DNA of 64,000 bases from Nissolia schottii. Its lineage: Eukaryota > Streptophyta > Magnoliopsida > Fabales > Fabaceae. The stretch lies in the NCBI GenBank assembly GCA_003254905.1, contig QANU01011901.1:816193-880192 (forward strand), given 5' to 3'. The notes beneath the pieces were generated by a model. It did no database searches, was not told where the DNA came from, and was given only the letters and a program-made list of their open reading frames with translations. Shown here piece by piece: positions 37,476 to 49,144 of this stretch (position 1 is its first letter; each line of letters opens with the position of its first letter). Position numbers and translations under genes: made by a program.

Positions 37476-38177
37476 TCTTCCGCAAGTATAAAATTTTGAA
37501 GAAATTTGCTTGTACTAGGGACTTCCCAAATACTACACATCTTTAGGTGGAAGACATGAGCACATTCAGAATCCTATTAAAGAAGCGAACCGTTTGAAGG
37601 AGATCACTACGGATAGCAGCAGAGCATTATATGTCTTGATATCATTTTTTCTTGGTATTGTTAGTGCCTTACAAAGATGCTTCTCTTCATTATTATTGCA
37701 TTTTTCAAAATAGTTTGCTTCTCTTAATTATAGTTAACGGGAAGGCATTTGAGAGTAGCCCATTTTTAAGTGTGTTTTCAGTGTTGTACCAATCCATGTA
37801 CTCTTAGCAGTTTTCCTCCACAGGTATTGATGAAATAAACCTCGTTGACCCACGATGAACAACGTGGTCTTGATTAGTTTTTACCTGTTCTCATCGCCAT
37901 GGGTGTCATACGGACTATTATTGATTGGAATTGCAAATTGAAACTATGAAGCACTCAAAAGTCCCTAATTTTAACTAAGATTGCTCCCAAGTGTAACTTT
38001 TTTTTTTCTGAAAAAAAAACTGCATTTAAACTAAGAATTGTGCTAAGGGATTTGTGTAGTTTGCGAGGTCACAAGTTTAAATGGCATTGTCGTTGATGTA
38101 AAAAAAAAAACCTTAAAAGAATGTTTGAATGATAGGAAATGAATTGAAAGTAATAAGTTCTTTGTGTAAGAGTTTAA
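37476..38177. other. 3' flank of LPD and spacer
   Basis: The LPD 3' untranslated region probably extends to about 37850. Beyond it the DNA is AT-rich spacer. No gene is seen. Confidence 0.5.
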
Positions 38178-38815
38178 TCTCACAAAAATAAAATTGTAGT
38201 TCTTTCTTTCATTTTTTTTTTCTGTTAAAATTCAGCGCGGCATACTGATATCCAGTGTTACTTACTAAAATATGAAGAAAAATAGAAAACTTGATTTCTC
38301 GAATACATGACCAAAAGCGAATTTAGACTAAAATGGTCCTAAAATTTGTTTTTAAGAGGTGGTTGAATAATCCCTCTGTTACATCATGTTAGTCTTATGA
38401 AAATAAGGCATCTAACAGTGGTTGATCTCGATTGAATTGAGCTGAGACTTGATAGCTTTATCTAAAATGTCCAATATTGCATCCTTCAGTAACTTGATTT
38501 CTTATCAAGACACGGATCAAAATTGCGTTAAATAATTCGGCTATAATGGTAAACGATAATAAACCCTCTCTCTCAGATGGTTGTCGCAATATAGTACGAG
38601 TAATATTGTTATTAACATTTTATTGTAAACATTTTATTTCTCAAATATATCCCTAAATAAAATTTGGATCTTCAAAGTACTAACTTGTTTCTTCGTCGCT
38701 TACAGAAAGCCAAAATGAAACTAAAAGAAATGGCTCCGTACATGCTAATATCATACAATGCCACTATTCCGATCTCCATACCATCGATAACAAGATGGAT
38801 TATTCCATCAGACAG

Positions 38816-38835
38816 ACACACACACACACACACAC
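38816..38835. repeat. CA microsatellite
   Basis: About nine to ten CA units within unit A. The matching place in unit B has a short TA run instead. Confidence 0.7.
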
Positions 38836-39466
38836 TTCTATTAGTGGGAAAAAAACTAACGACATGCAATGAGAGCTAATCCACCTCTATTAGTGCAAAG
38901 ATCATTATGAAAAATTTATGTAGAAGTGCATAGGATGAAAGGAGAGAAAGATTAGGAGCAAAATACAAATGCGCTGCTAATACTTAACACAATAGTAGAG
39001 CAATGTTATATCCTTATACAAATGACACTATCACTAAAACCCACCACGTTTCTGGTTCGTTGCAAGTTCCTCCAATACAAAACCCAAACTTCTACCAGAT
39101 TGATTTCAGAAAGAAAATCATGTTGTAATGTTAATCAATGACCGAAGTAGACAGAACTCAAAATTGACACGCATAGAGAATTGATTCAGCTAAGCTTAGC
39201 TCCCTTTCAGTATTAGAAGCAGCAAGGTTTATCTTCCAACATTAATCAACATTACTATAGAAGTGAGAAAAGGTTTATAACAAAAACAACCAACACAGCA
39301 CTGCATTATCTCCGGATTAATTAAAACCCATAAGAATCCATTAAAACAAACTATACTACCAAATGTAGATTTGACACAAAAATAGCTACCACCAGAACAT
39401 ATAGAGCTTGAATAAGAAATCTAAAGTGAACAAAAAATCATATTAGCTCCATTCGAGAGTGGCACT

Positions 39467-39767
39467 TTACTCTTCCTCGGCAGATCCCTCACCGCTCTTC
39501 TTGTTGTGCTTCCTCGCATACCTCTGGTTCCTCAGAAACTTGGGATCCATCTGTTACAACCCAAAAAAAGGAAACACAGAAAACAATAATTAAATTATTT
39601 TAAAAAATGAATATAAAAGATCCATAAATTTTAGTAGAAAGAGAGAGAGAACGCGATAAGAATACCCCTTTGGTGGAAGTGTGGCGATGCCTCTTTGGCT
39701 TCTTGATGCCATTCTTGTGGGCCTTGTAGGACTGGTTGTGAGCTGTGTGGTTCTTCGACTTCGCCAT
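39467..39767 (-). CDS. RPL29: 60S ribosomal protein eL29 (RPL29), copy A
   Basis: Two exons (39666-39767 and 39467-39550) give 61 residues, the normal length of plant eL29. The protein starts [20 protein letters not shown] and ends in [14 protein letters not shown]. It is very basic, apart from the acidic tail, and is a structural component of the large cytosolic ribosomal subunit. The intron splits after codon 34 ([11 protein letters not shown]). An open frame running from upstream into exon 1 adds codons that are not part of the family protein, so the internal ATG at 39767 is chosen. Copy B encodes the identical protein. Upstream are a TATA-like box, a telo-box and site II motifs. Confidence 0.95.
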
Positions 39768-39899
39768 TTCTCTGCATTCCACAAAAACACGCCACAATTT
39801 AGATTAAAAACATGTCAAAAATTAGATGAAGAAGATGAAAACCGATGAGAAGTTGTGAGGGACGAACCCTAAAGCAGCTGGAAAGGGAAGGTCAGATTA

Positions 39900-39990
39900 G
39901 CTCTAGGGTTTCTGCGCATCAAGAGGTTGTAGAAGTCGCAAATGGGCTCTTATATACTTTTTTGGGCTAACAGGAGGTATGCTAGGCCCA
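39900..39990 (-). promoter_or_regulatory. Promoter of RPL29 copy A: telo-box, TATA box, site II motifs
   Basis: On the minus strand: TGGGCCT (39984-39990), the complement of tgggct at 39943-39948 and 39963-39968, a TATATAAG-like box at about 39949-39956, and AAACCCTA at 39904-39911. Telo-boxes with nearby site II (TGGGCY) elements are the known signature of plant ribosomal-protein promoters. The two tgggct motifs are in the opposite orientation to the gene. Confidence 0.65.
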
Positions 39991-40079
39991 ATTGCCCATG
40001 ACTCAATCTAAGAAGGAAAAAACAAAACACCTCAAGACAAAAAAATAAAGGAATTAAAAAAAGTGGAGCTCTCCTTCAT

Positions 40080-40510
40080 TTAGGGTTTAATAATAATAAT
40101 AATAATGGATTTTCTCCATTTTGGTGTCCAATATTTTTTCAATTTTTACCCTTTTATAACTAATATTTATTTCTTTCTATTACTAGTAGTAGTAGTTGTA
40201 ATGGTAGTGGTAGAGATAGTGGTCGTGACAACGGTGATGGTGGTGATGATAACACTAGTGGTGGGTGGTAGGTGTTGGCGGTGGTCGTTGTTGTGGTAGT
40301 GATGTAACGATGATAACAATGATTGTGGTGACAATAGTGTGGAGGTGGGTGGTAGGTGGTAGGTGGTGGCGATGGTTGTGATAGAGGTGATTGTGGTAGT
40401 GATGGTGATGGTGTTCATTGTGGTTGTGGTGATAGTTGTTGTGGTAGTGCTGATAGTTGTGATAATGGTGGTGGTGAATAGTCATGGTGGTAGATGGTAG
40501 CGGAGGGGGT
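40080..40510. repeat. GTG/GGT-rich low-complexity tract
   Basis: About 330 bases (40182-40506) of imperfect trinucleotides (gtggtagtg, ggtggtgat, ggtaggtggt), strongly G/T-rich on the plus strand. It is preceded by a short AAT run at 40091-40105. Open frames in it are repeats of one or two residues (His/Thr or Val) and are not genes. It separates the two RPL29 units. Confidence 0.85.
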
Positions 40511-41431
40511 ATTAGGTTTAAGGTATTCTTGTTATAACAAATTTAAGGAATATCTTAACAAATGGTAATTTAGATAGTAATGTTGTGTAATTAAATAGGT
40601 TAACATAGATTCTCAATAATTTAAAAGACTCATTACTGGTAATTTAGATAAATTACTTTATACCAAACTCACTCTAAGTTCTTTATTTGAGATAATTACA
40701 AATGAGAGAGGGAAATAATTTGGGGCTTTGGTGCAACAAAATTTATTTATTATGAAATAAATCCATATGTTGGAACAAATTTTTTCTTATCTTTATATTA
40801 ATCTTTGTAACAAAATAATATGCCAAAATGATATTTCTGAATTCATTAAGCAGAAAGAAAAGGATAAATTAACAACTATAAGCTTAACCTTGCCAACTGA
40901 AATAGTACAAATCAATGTCATCGAATATTATTGAAGATCATTACAAACTTGAAAAATGATGTAAACGAAAGGCTAGCTCTCAAAAATACAACTGCAGATC
41001 TTTCATTCATTTTTTTTTCAATTCAGCGCGGCATTTGGATATCAAGTGTTACTTACTATTATATGAAGAAACAAAACATGATTTCTTAAAGATGGTTTAG
41101 ATGATATAAATTGAATTTTGCAGACTCAGTGGATCCAAAATTGATTTCTCAAAGCGAATTTAGTCTAAAATGGTTCCACAAAGAGGTGGTTGAACACTTA
41201 ATTATGTTCATAAGTGAAAATATGGCATCAAACCGTGGTTGATCTCGATGGAATTAAGCTATGCCACTAGACAACTTATCTAAAATGTCCAATATTAGCA
41301 TCCTTTAGCAACTTAAAGATAACATTAAGTATCAAGACTCGGATTAATATTGCGTAAATAATTCCTACAATGGTAAACGATAATAAAGCTTACCTATCAA
41401 AAAGTGGTCGCAATATACTGCGCTTGAACAT

Positions 41432-41452
41432 ATATATATATATATATATATT
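41432..41452. repeat. TA microsatellite
   Basis: About ten TA units, absent from the corresponding position of unit A. Confidence 0.7.
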
Positions 41453-41873
41453 AAATAATAGGAGTTAAAATACAAGTTAAAAAAATATTTTTTTAAAACA
41501 ATGTAAAATACAATTTTTTTAAAAATTTAAGAGATTAAATTACTCTTCAAATCACTAACTGGTTTTTGCGTCGCTTACAGAAACCCAAAATGAAAGTAAA
41601 AGAAATGCCTCCGATAACAGGATGCCATTATTCCCATCTTCATTCCATCGATGGATTATTCCATCAGGCTATATATATAAACCATCTTCCTTACCAACTA
41701 AAAGGGAAAAAAAAAAAAAACTAACGACATGCAGTGAGAACTAATACACTTCCATTAGTGCCAAAATCATCATGAAAATTTAAGTAGAAGTTTATAGAAT
41801 GAAAAAAGAAAGATTTGGACAAATACAAATGTGCTACTAATACTTTACCCAATAGTAGAGCGAAGTTAAATCC

Positions 41874-42079
41874 TTAGGTGAATGAAGGGTCATGGAGGGA
41901 ATGGCAAGGGACAGTTGCTTATTTTATAAGAATGTTTGAGAGTAATTTTTAAAGTAGAGGAATGGCTAAGGAGTATGGCTTATCTTTGTCCATTCCACTC
42001 CTTGCCTCTTACCTCTCCTTTCCCTTCCATTATTAGCCCCTCCCCTTGACCATTTATAGAAGTCCCAAACATAGCCTTA
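41874..42079. mobile_element. Insertion of about 203 bases in unit B flanked by TTA
   Basis: Unit A reads tatccttatacaaatga where unit B reads atccTTA, then 200 extra bases, then gccTTAtacaaaa. The extra DNA ends in cccaaacatagcc, whose inverse (ggctatgtttggga) resembles the terminus of Tourist/Harbinger miniature elements, which duplicate TTA/TAA. The left terminus does not match well, so the class is tentative, but the insertion itself is clear from the comparison. Confidence 0.5.
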
Positions 42080-42620
42080 TACAAAAGACAAATAGACAGA
42101 TAATGTTCTTCCTTTGGATTTGCCAAAGCCTAGTTAACTAGTAAGTTAAAAATGAAATTAATTTCAAGACACACATCTCCCTGTAACCCACCACGTTTCT
42201 GATTTTTTGCAAGTTCCTACAATATAGAATCCAACATTCTACCAGCTTGAATTCAGCCCGAAAATCATGTTGTAATGCTAATCAATGGCCAAAGCACACA
42301 ACTCAAAATTGACACGCATAGATAATTTAATTCAGCGAAGGTTAGCTCCCTTCAGTATTAGTTAATCAGCATTACTATAGAAATGAGATGAAACACAAGC
42401 AACTACATATTCAACTGATAAAATTGAAGGTTTATAACAAAAGCAACCAACACAGCACTGCATTATCTCCAGATTAATTAAAATCCACAAGAATCCATTA
42501 AAACAAACTATAATACCGATGTAGATTTGACACAAAAAAGTTACCACCAAAACATGTAGAGCTTGAATAAGAAATCTAAGATGAAAAAAAATCCTATTAG
42601 CTCCATTCGAGGGTGGTACT

Positions 42621-42908
42621 TTACTCTTCCTCGGCGGATCCCTCACCGCTCTTCTTGTTGTGCTTCCTTGCATACCTCTGGTTCCTCAGAAACTTGGGAT
42701 CCATCTGCAGCAATTTGAAACAAACAACAAACTGTTACAACAAAAAAACCACATTGAAAACGATAATTGAATTACTTTTAAAAAAATGAACAAAAAAAAA
42801 TAATACCCCTTTGGTGGAAGTGTGGCGATGCCTCTTTGGCTTCTTGATGCCATTCTTGTGGGCCTTGTAGGACTGGTTGTGAGCTGTGTGGTTCTTCGAC
42901 TTCGCCAT
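42621..42908 (-). CDS. RPL29: 60S ribosomal protein eL29 (RPL29), copy B
   Basis: Two exons (42807-42908 and 42621-42704), 61 residues, identical in sequence to copy A about 3.1 kb away. Exon 1 is identical to copy A at every base, and exon 2 differs at two third-codon positions that I can see (GCG/GCA and TCT/TCC). Introns and flanks differ much more. The promoter keeps the TATA-like box (about 43089-43096), a telo-box (43041-43048) and site II motifs (about 43144-43198). Both copies look functional. Confidence 0.95.
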
Positions 42909-43019
42909 TTCTCTGCATTCCAAAAAACACGCCACAAATCAGATCAAAAGCATGTCAAAAATTAGATGAAGAAGATGAAAACTGGTGAGAAGTTGAGGGA
43001 CGAACCCCAAAATCAGCTG

Positions 43020-43200
43020 GAAAGTGAAGGACGGATGCTCTAGGGTTTTCTGCGGAACAGGAGGTTCGGGAAGAAGTAAAATGGGGTCTTATATACGTCA
43101 CCTTGTGAGACACGAGTGAAACCCTAGAGCGTTATTTTCTTTTTGGGCCAACAAGAGGTATGCTAGGCCCAATTTCTGCAAGAATTCTAAAGAGGCCCAT
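43020..43200 (-). promoter_or_regulatory. Promoter of RPL29 copy B
   Basis: Contains tagggttt (43041-43048), a second telo-box in the other orientation (aaaccctag, about 43120-43128), a TATATAAG-like box near 43089-43096 on the minus strand, and gggcc/ggccca site II motifs at about 43145-43150, 43164-43170 and 43194-43199. Confidence 0.6.
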
Positions 43201-43259
43201 AGCACAATTTTTAGAAGGAAAAATAAAATAAGACAAAAAAGAAAGAAAGATTCGAACAA

Positions 43260-43759
43260 AAAAAAAAAAAAAGAAAGAACGAGAAAACTAAAATTTTTAA
43301 AACATACAGAGAAAGATAGGTGTAAGTGTGTAACTAAAAGCGGTATGCAGTAGTTGCAGTCCTATATTTTTTTTACAAGAATTTGCAGTCTTATATTGGT
43401 AACTCAATTATAAGAAAAGTTGTAATTTATTTTATTTTTTACATTAAAAAAAGTTTTATTTTTGTAGTAGGCCGACCCAAAACATGAGTAAATAATTGCT
43501 TTTGTCACTGAAATTTTACATGTTATATGCTAGTTTTTTTGGTCTTTTTAGAGTCATGTAATATGCTAGGTACTTTCTCTTATTACGTTAAATAGTAGGA
43601 TTGTCGGATCTAAACTAATAGTAATAAGAAATTTTTGTATATAGATGTATATAATTATTTTATAAACATACTAGTGTGGCTTGACATGCCTATTTATAAA
43701 CAAATGTTTTTAATATGTAAATTTTTTCACAAATGCAAATAAAATAAATTGCAATGGAT
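43260..43759. other. Intergenic AT-rich spacer
   Basis: No gene or clear element. Short A-runs at about 43257-43273. Confidence 0.5.
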
Positions 43760-44669
43760 TGTGTTGCATAGGTACCAGTAGAATATCGATATTGATTACA
43801 GATACAGGTACAGTACGGAATTTTTAGAAAAATAAGGGTGTGGGTAAGTTGAATATATATAATAATAAAAATAAAATTTACAAGATAATTATAAGAAATA
43901 TAATAATTTTAACATAAATAAATTTAAATTGTCCAATATTATATTTCAAATTAAAAAAAATGCTAAATTTAATATAAAATTAGTTAAATTGTTCAATATT
44001 ACATTTCAAAACATTAAAAAATAATAGAGAATACACACAATATCAATTCAATCTGACAATAAAAAACAAACCAGGAAGGAAATGAAATTTTAGATACCGC
44101 TATTATCAATTTAGCAACAAAAATAGCAAAAAAAGGCAAAAACAAATGTCAAAGTTTTAGAAACAGAACAAAGCAAATAAAAGAAGCAAAAATAAAATAA
44201 AATAAAAGAAGTCAACAGAAGGACAAAAACAGAAAAAGGAAATAAATGAAAGGAAGCCAAAGCAAAAAACAGCAAGAAGAAGAAAAGCAAGATTACCTCT
44301 TATTGGGATGAGGCGGCGGCATGATGGAGGCGCGACAATGGACGGAGGCATGACGGAGGTCGGAGGAGTGACCAGTGCACCACAAAAAAGGAAAAGGGAA
44401 GTGAGAAAAAGGAAAAGAGAGGTGAGAAGAAGTAAAAGGGAAAAGGGAAAAGGAGGAGTCAGACGATTAGGTTAACATTTTAATTTTTTTTCTTTTTCTT
44501 TTTTGGCCAAAACGACATAGTTTTAAAAATCAGGAGTGCCTAGCCGTACCCAAAATCACGCCCATTTTAAAAAAAATTGGATACGTTACGCGATGTACCA
44601 CAACATATTTTTACCCGGGACGTATCTATATGTGTACTCCATAAAAAAATGGAATACCCATGCAACACA
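43760..44669. repeat. Possible transposon with TGTGTTGCAT ends
   Basis: The left side reads tgtgttgcataggta (starting near 43760) and the right side reads tacccatgcaacaca (ending near 44669), its inverse with one or two mismatches. The interior is AT-rich with a purine-rich block (44150-44460) and has no gene I recognise. No convincing target duplication is seen. Confidence 0.35.
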
Positions 44670-45000
44670 AACAATGAAATACCTATTTGCATAAATATTA
44701 AAAATAATCTGATAGTGGAGACAATTATTAAATATAAATAGGAAAATGAATTAGATAGTTGAGCAGTGACAAAAGAATTTACCTTTGAACTCAATAAAAT
44801 GTTTAAAACTAACTATAAAAATTAGTATACAAAGATGTGCACTAAAAATAGTTATTTTCTTGTATCCCTCTAATTTTTTTTTGATTGACAATGGGACAGG
44901 AACGGCCACAGCAACCAAAAAAAATTACAACTCAAAAACAAAATACTAGTCTTACTGGCAAGTAAGGCAAGGGATAAAAAAAAATTAGAAATAGACTCAT

Positions 45001-45200
45001 AAATATGAAAACTAAAAGGACGACCGTGACTATGTTAAGCCAATAAATCTACGCATGAATTTGCTTTTGAACATGCCTAATTTGAACATTCTTGTCAGAC
45101 ATCATAATATCTGCAATAGCCTTAATCATTGGTAAGCATAGGTGGCAGGATTTCAAGGAATCATGAAGAAAGTTAACAGCACATTTAGAATACATCTCAA
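45001..45200 (-). pseudogene. LINE-type RNase H domain fragment
   Basis: Minus-strand translation across about 45180-45020 gives AVNFLHDSLKSCHLCLPMIK, then AIADIMMSDKNVQIRHVQKQ, then IHA, a stop, and IYWLNIVT. The order (EMYSK..AVNFL, CH..LP.I, V.IRHV.KQ, then a decayed A.DWLA-like motif) matches the plant retroelement RNase H domain (RVT_3). It is short, interrupted by a stop and without neighbours from the same element, so it is a relic. Confidence 0.5.
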
Positions 45201-45582
45201 AAATTACTTGCTAAAAATTACATTAGGCTACCCGAAAAATGCGCTCTATAATAATGTATAGATATGTGTGTAATATGCGAGTTGCTTTAACATGACATTA
45301 TACAATTTAAAATATGAAATTAAAGAATCTTATGAATTTAAAATGATCAATTAATTTCAATACTATAATTTAAATTAAATGATCTTACAACATACATTTT
45401 ATTACGATTTCACATTTTTGTATTTTTATTTCAATAGTCGAATCTTACCAAAGATATTGACAACCTTGCGTCCGTAATTTAAAGAAAAGAAAAAAAAATG
45501 CATTATTTTGTTTGTGCCACTCTGACAAGACGTGGTTGAAAGGGTGAATTGTACATGGCAAAAACGACAATATAGGACTCTT

Positions 45583-45600
45583 GGTTTAGGGTTTAGGGCG
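45583..45600 (+). promoter_or_regulatory. Double telo-box upstream of SAR1 copy A
   Basis: Reads ggtttagggtttagggcg, two overlapping copies of the inverse of AAACCCTAA, about 150 bases upstream of the ATG at 45747. A telo-box near the transcription start is common in highly expressed plant housekeeping genes. Confidence 0.5.
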
Positions 45601-45746
45601 TGAGATCTCATTTCTTGTGGAATTGTTTAATCTCATTCCTCAACCAGCCAGCGATCTGGGACTTTGTCTTCTCCCCCCAGATTCAAACACACCCCTGCAA
45701 TTCCCTTCTCCCTTCCCCTCCTTTTGGTTTCGATCTCTCAACAACC

Positions 45747-47748
45747 ATGTTCTTCTTCGATTGGTTCTATGGCATTCTAGCTTCCCTTGGCCTCTGGCAA
45801 AAAGAAGCCAAGATCCTTTTCCTCGGCCTCGATAATGCCGGAAAGACCACCCTCCTTCACATGCTCAAAGACGAGGTTGGATCCCCTCTCTCCTTCTCTT
45901 TTCTTGTTCATATCTTATGTGTGGTTGGTTTCGATGGTTTTAAAAATGAGATTTTTATTTATTTATTTATTTATTTTTAAATGCAGAGATTAGTTCAGCA
46001 CCAACCGACCCAACATCCCACTTCAGAGGAATTGAGCATTGGGAAGATCAAGTTCAAAGCTTTTGATTTGGGCGGTCACCAAGTTGCCCGCAGAGTCTGG
46101 AAAGACTATTATGCTAAGGTCATTATTCTCCTTTGTTTATGATTCATTGCATTCATCTCTTGGTCAGCGATGCGTGACATTTTTCTGTCCTCAATGCAAT
46201 TTGCCTTTTCATTTTGATGTGATGGAAGATTTGTTCTCGTTAGATTTATTGGGTCACTGAGGCATGTTAATATCTCTGTCAGATCCCAATATCTTTTCAT
46301 ATGATTGGTCATGACTTCTATCTTAAGGCTTAGCTGTGGTTGACCTGTTCATTATTGTTTGCTTCCCATATGAAGCGCCAGCTTTTCATTGTGTGTTTTT
46401 TTTTTTTTGCCCTGTTTTCCATGGTATTTTTTGTTGATTTATTGTTGCTGTTCTGCAAACCTTTGAAACTTCCTAACATAATTATCTTACAGTAGGACTC
46501 AATGAAGTCGCTTCATTCATATAGTTGTTGTTGTATCAATACATATGCTTTACTAAAAGACGCAACAACGTTTTTTGATCCTTGTAACTGATCCTGCCTT
46601 GTTGTTGTTGTTGTGGTGGTGATGGTTCTGGTTCTTGTTCGGGCAACTTTATATGCTCCTTTCTAACATTTTAATATATGATGTAATTGTAACCCACTTA
46701 CGACTGGCTTGATATTCATATGTGCCCAACTGCCCGCTGATTCAGCAAGTAATGCCTTCATAATCCCAGATAAAGCTTTTTGTATTTATCTGATTCATGG
46801 GAGGCAGAAATTGACAGTGGAAGTTTCGCTGATAGCACTCCTTTTACCTCGCAGGATGTGTTTTACTAGTAACTTTCCTAACATGTCCAAATTTTTCCAA
46901 ATGATTTGGAGATAGAAGAGCACACAGAAGTGTCGGACAAATAAATAAGAGACCTGGATATATTTCTATAGAGATCTAGTTGTAAGATTTTCTAACAAGT
47001 TAATACATCCTATTGAAGTATTAGAAACTAATTCTTGTACGTGTTTGTTTTTGAATTATAAAACACATCAACGTAGTCATTTTGCTTTTTGTCTTTCAAT
47101 TTAGTCCCTGAAAAGGACTAAGTTGATACAGGTTTTATAAATTCAGAGACTAACATGTACAACAATTTCAGGGGCTATGTTGCTAATTTTGTATTTAGAT
47201 GCGTTGCCTGTCAACACTCCCAATTCAAGTATAGATTTGGTTTCACTCATTATTTTTTGCCCTTGCTAACCTCTTTAGGTTGGTGGTTTCTTTATCAGCA
47301 AACTCCCCTCGTGCACTTTCTGTTTGTAAACAAATATTGCCTAATCTGCAATGAGTGCAATGCTGCTTAAGTATTTTCATATTGCTTTAGACATCACATC
47401 ACATGGCATGCATTGTTGTCTTTCCAGGTTGATGCTGTTGTTTACCTGGTTGATGCCTTTGACAAGGAGAGGTTTGCAGAATCAAAGAAGGAACTTGATG
47501 CATTGCTTTCAGATGAATCCTTGGCGACTGTTCCATTTCTTGTGCTAGGCAACAAGATTGATATTCCATATGCTGCTTCAGAAGAGGAGCTACGATATCA
47601 TCTAGGCCTGACAAGTTTCACCACAGGGAAGGGAAAGGTCAATCTTACGGAGTCCAACCATCGGCCTCTTGAAGTGTTCATGTGCAGCATTGTCCGCAAG
47701 ATGGGATATGGTGATGGCTTCAAGTGGGTCTCTCAATATATCAAGTAG
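45747..47748 (+). CDS. SAR1A: Small GTPase SAR1, copy A (COPII coat assembly)
   Basis: Three exons (45747-45875, 45987-46118, 47428-47748) give 193 residues, the exact length of plant SAR1. SAR1-GTP inserts its N-terminal amphipathic helix into the ER membrane and recruits SEC23/24 to start COPII vesicles for ER-to-Golgi export. Visible motifs: the hydrophobic N-terminal helix [18 protein letters not shown]-loop GLDNAGKTT (residues 27-35), G3 DLGGHQ with catalytic H74, G4 NKID (129-132), and a conserved C-terminus ending in QYIK. Residue 84 is Tyr. The last intron (about 1.3 kb) is the longest. Copy B follows 1.4 kb downstream in the same direction with the same intron positions. The A/B label is mine and implies no orthology. 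Confidence 0.95.
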
Positions 47749-49144
47749 AGTCTGGCATCATTTTTTTGTTCCCCTTTCCCAGTTCAACTAGCACTGTCTG
47801 CAGTTACACCAATTATCTTTGTTTGCTTTAGTTGATGATTTGATTTCGATTGGATTATTTGATACAGCTGCAGTACTGTTATGTATTACAATTTGTATCC
47901 TTAGATATTCTTTTTTGTGGGGTGGGGGATATTCTCTGCTGAAATACTGGATTCTGTTGTAGGGTGGTTTGACTGGGGAGAGAGAGAAATCACAAATAAA
48001 TTTGGAAAAATGTTTATTCCACTTCCTACTCGGTTGATTATGATTGCAACCTCAGTTTTTTCTGATTTTCTTTCTTCTGATCCGATTATGTTTGACAAAT
48101 ATGGGAAATATAGAGAAATCAACTGTGTATTCGATTTGTTTTGCGCTTCCTAGGATGATGTGAATCATGTCATCTGATGGCTAAGACTACAGAATTGCTA
48201 AATGAACAGTGTGTTTGGTATTAAGTTTGAGAGGGGCAAAATTAATTTTGAAGTCTTTAAGATTGAAAATTTTTCACTCGTAAAATGTCTGGAATTAATT
48301 TTGGGTATAACCCACTAATTGTTTAAACATGCACGAAAAGGATAGGATATCAAAGATCCTTCGTATATGAACTTTTAAATAAAGATCTTTTAAACGAGAG
48401 ATTTATTTTAGAGAATAGAGTGCATGACTTTATCATTGATTATGTTTCACCTTTTTATTTTATTAATCTAATGATAAAAATGTTTACTTTAAAAGTGAAT
48501 CTTTTATCGGAGAGGATCAAAGCACTGAACTCTTATTATGATTATTATTATTAATGTATTCATGCGGGGGTGTGTTTGTGATTATTCTGTGAAAGTTTAA
48601 ATGCAAGTTTAGCTTAGAATAAATTCTGAATTGGTGGTACAAGTAATTCCTCCCAGGCTGAGGCTGGAATGCATTTTTGAACAACAGTGCTATAAGACAC
48701 ATTTCATTCACCAGTTCAAACGAATTTTCGAAAGCGCTTTTCACACAAGTGATTCTTTTCGTAGGGATTCCACAGGTACTTTTCACATACGTGTAACCTT
48801 TTTTTATTTTTATTTTATTTTTTCTCATTTTCATTTTCTCTTGTAGAGCCAATAGACTGAGAAAACTGGGTTTTTTCTTCTACATTCACTCGACTGTTTC
48901 AAATAACAAAATCCAATGACGCGTACGAACCAATGAAGTTCGCACATCTGGAATTTCCACCCAATAGCCGGTTACTTCACTGCCAACGCCGGTAACATAA
49001 ATTCCAAACAAAATCATTGAAAAAATAACTGAGAAAGGAAAAAAGGGGAAAATTTTGCGGTTTTTATTTTTTTGGGTCTCTAGCTGTTTCTCTTGGATTC
49101 GCCGGTTGGAATTTCCGGCGATATCGTCGGCGGCGGCGGGGAAA
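47749..49144. other. SAR1 copy A 3' flank and SAR1 copy B promoter
   Basis: The 3' untranslated region of copy A probably runs to about 47910. The rest is spacer with no gene, and the last 150 bases or so before 49145 form the leader of copy B, which ends in a GGCGGCGGCGGGG tract next to the ATG. I see no clear remnant of a third SAR1 copy. Confidence 0.5.

Larger units (their letters stand above)
38178..40000. repeat. Tandem duplication unit A containing RPL29 copy A
   Basis: This block aligns by eye with 40978-43180 (unit B). Both begin near a stretch reading ttcagcgcggcat, share gatatc(c/a)agtgttacttact and ctaacgacatgca(a/g)tgag, include an RPL29 gene, and end upstream of the gene in ggtatgctaggcccaatt. 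The homology includes several hundred bases of 3' flank, so this is a DNA-level segmental duplication and not retroposition (the intron is kept). Confidence 0.8.
40978..43180. repeat. Tandem duplication unit B containing RPL29 copy B
   Basis: Aligns with unit A (38178-40000) in the same orientation, with the unit starts about 2.8 kb apart. Unit B is longer because of an insertion of about 203 bases at 41877-42079, further divergent sequence at about 42090-42180, and an extra 50 or so bases at the promoter end (43098-43140). Confidence 0.8.

Noticed and set aside
40105..40485. Val/Gly- and His/Thr-rich frames in the GTG tract
   Set aside because: Single-motif low-complexity translations in several frames, with no gene signals.
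44157..44351. Phe/Leu-rich minus-strand frame at 44.2 kb
   Set aside because: Product of a purine-rich tract inside a putative transposon, with no domain.
48517..48852. 111-residue minus-strand frame between the SAR1 genes
   Set aside because: Lys-rich start from a T-rich tract, no domain. Most likely chance.
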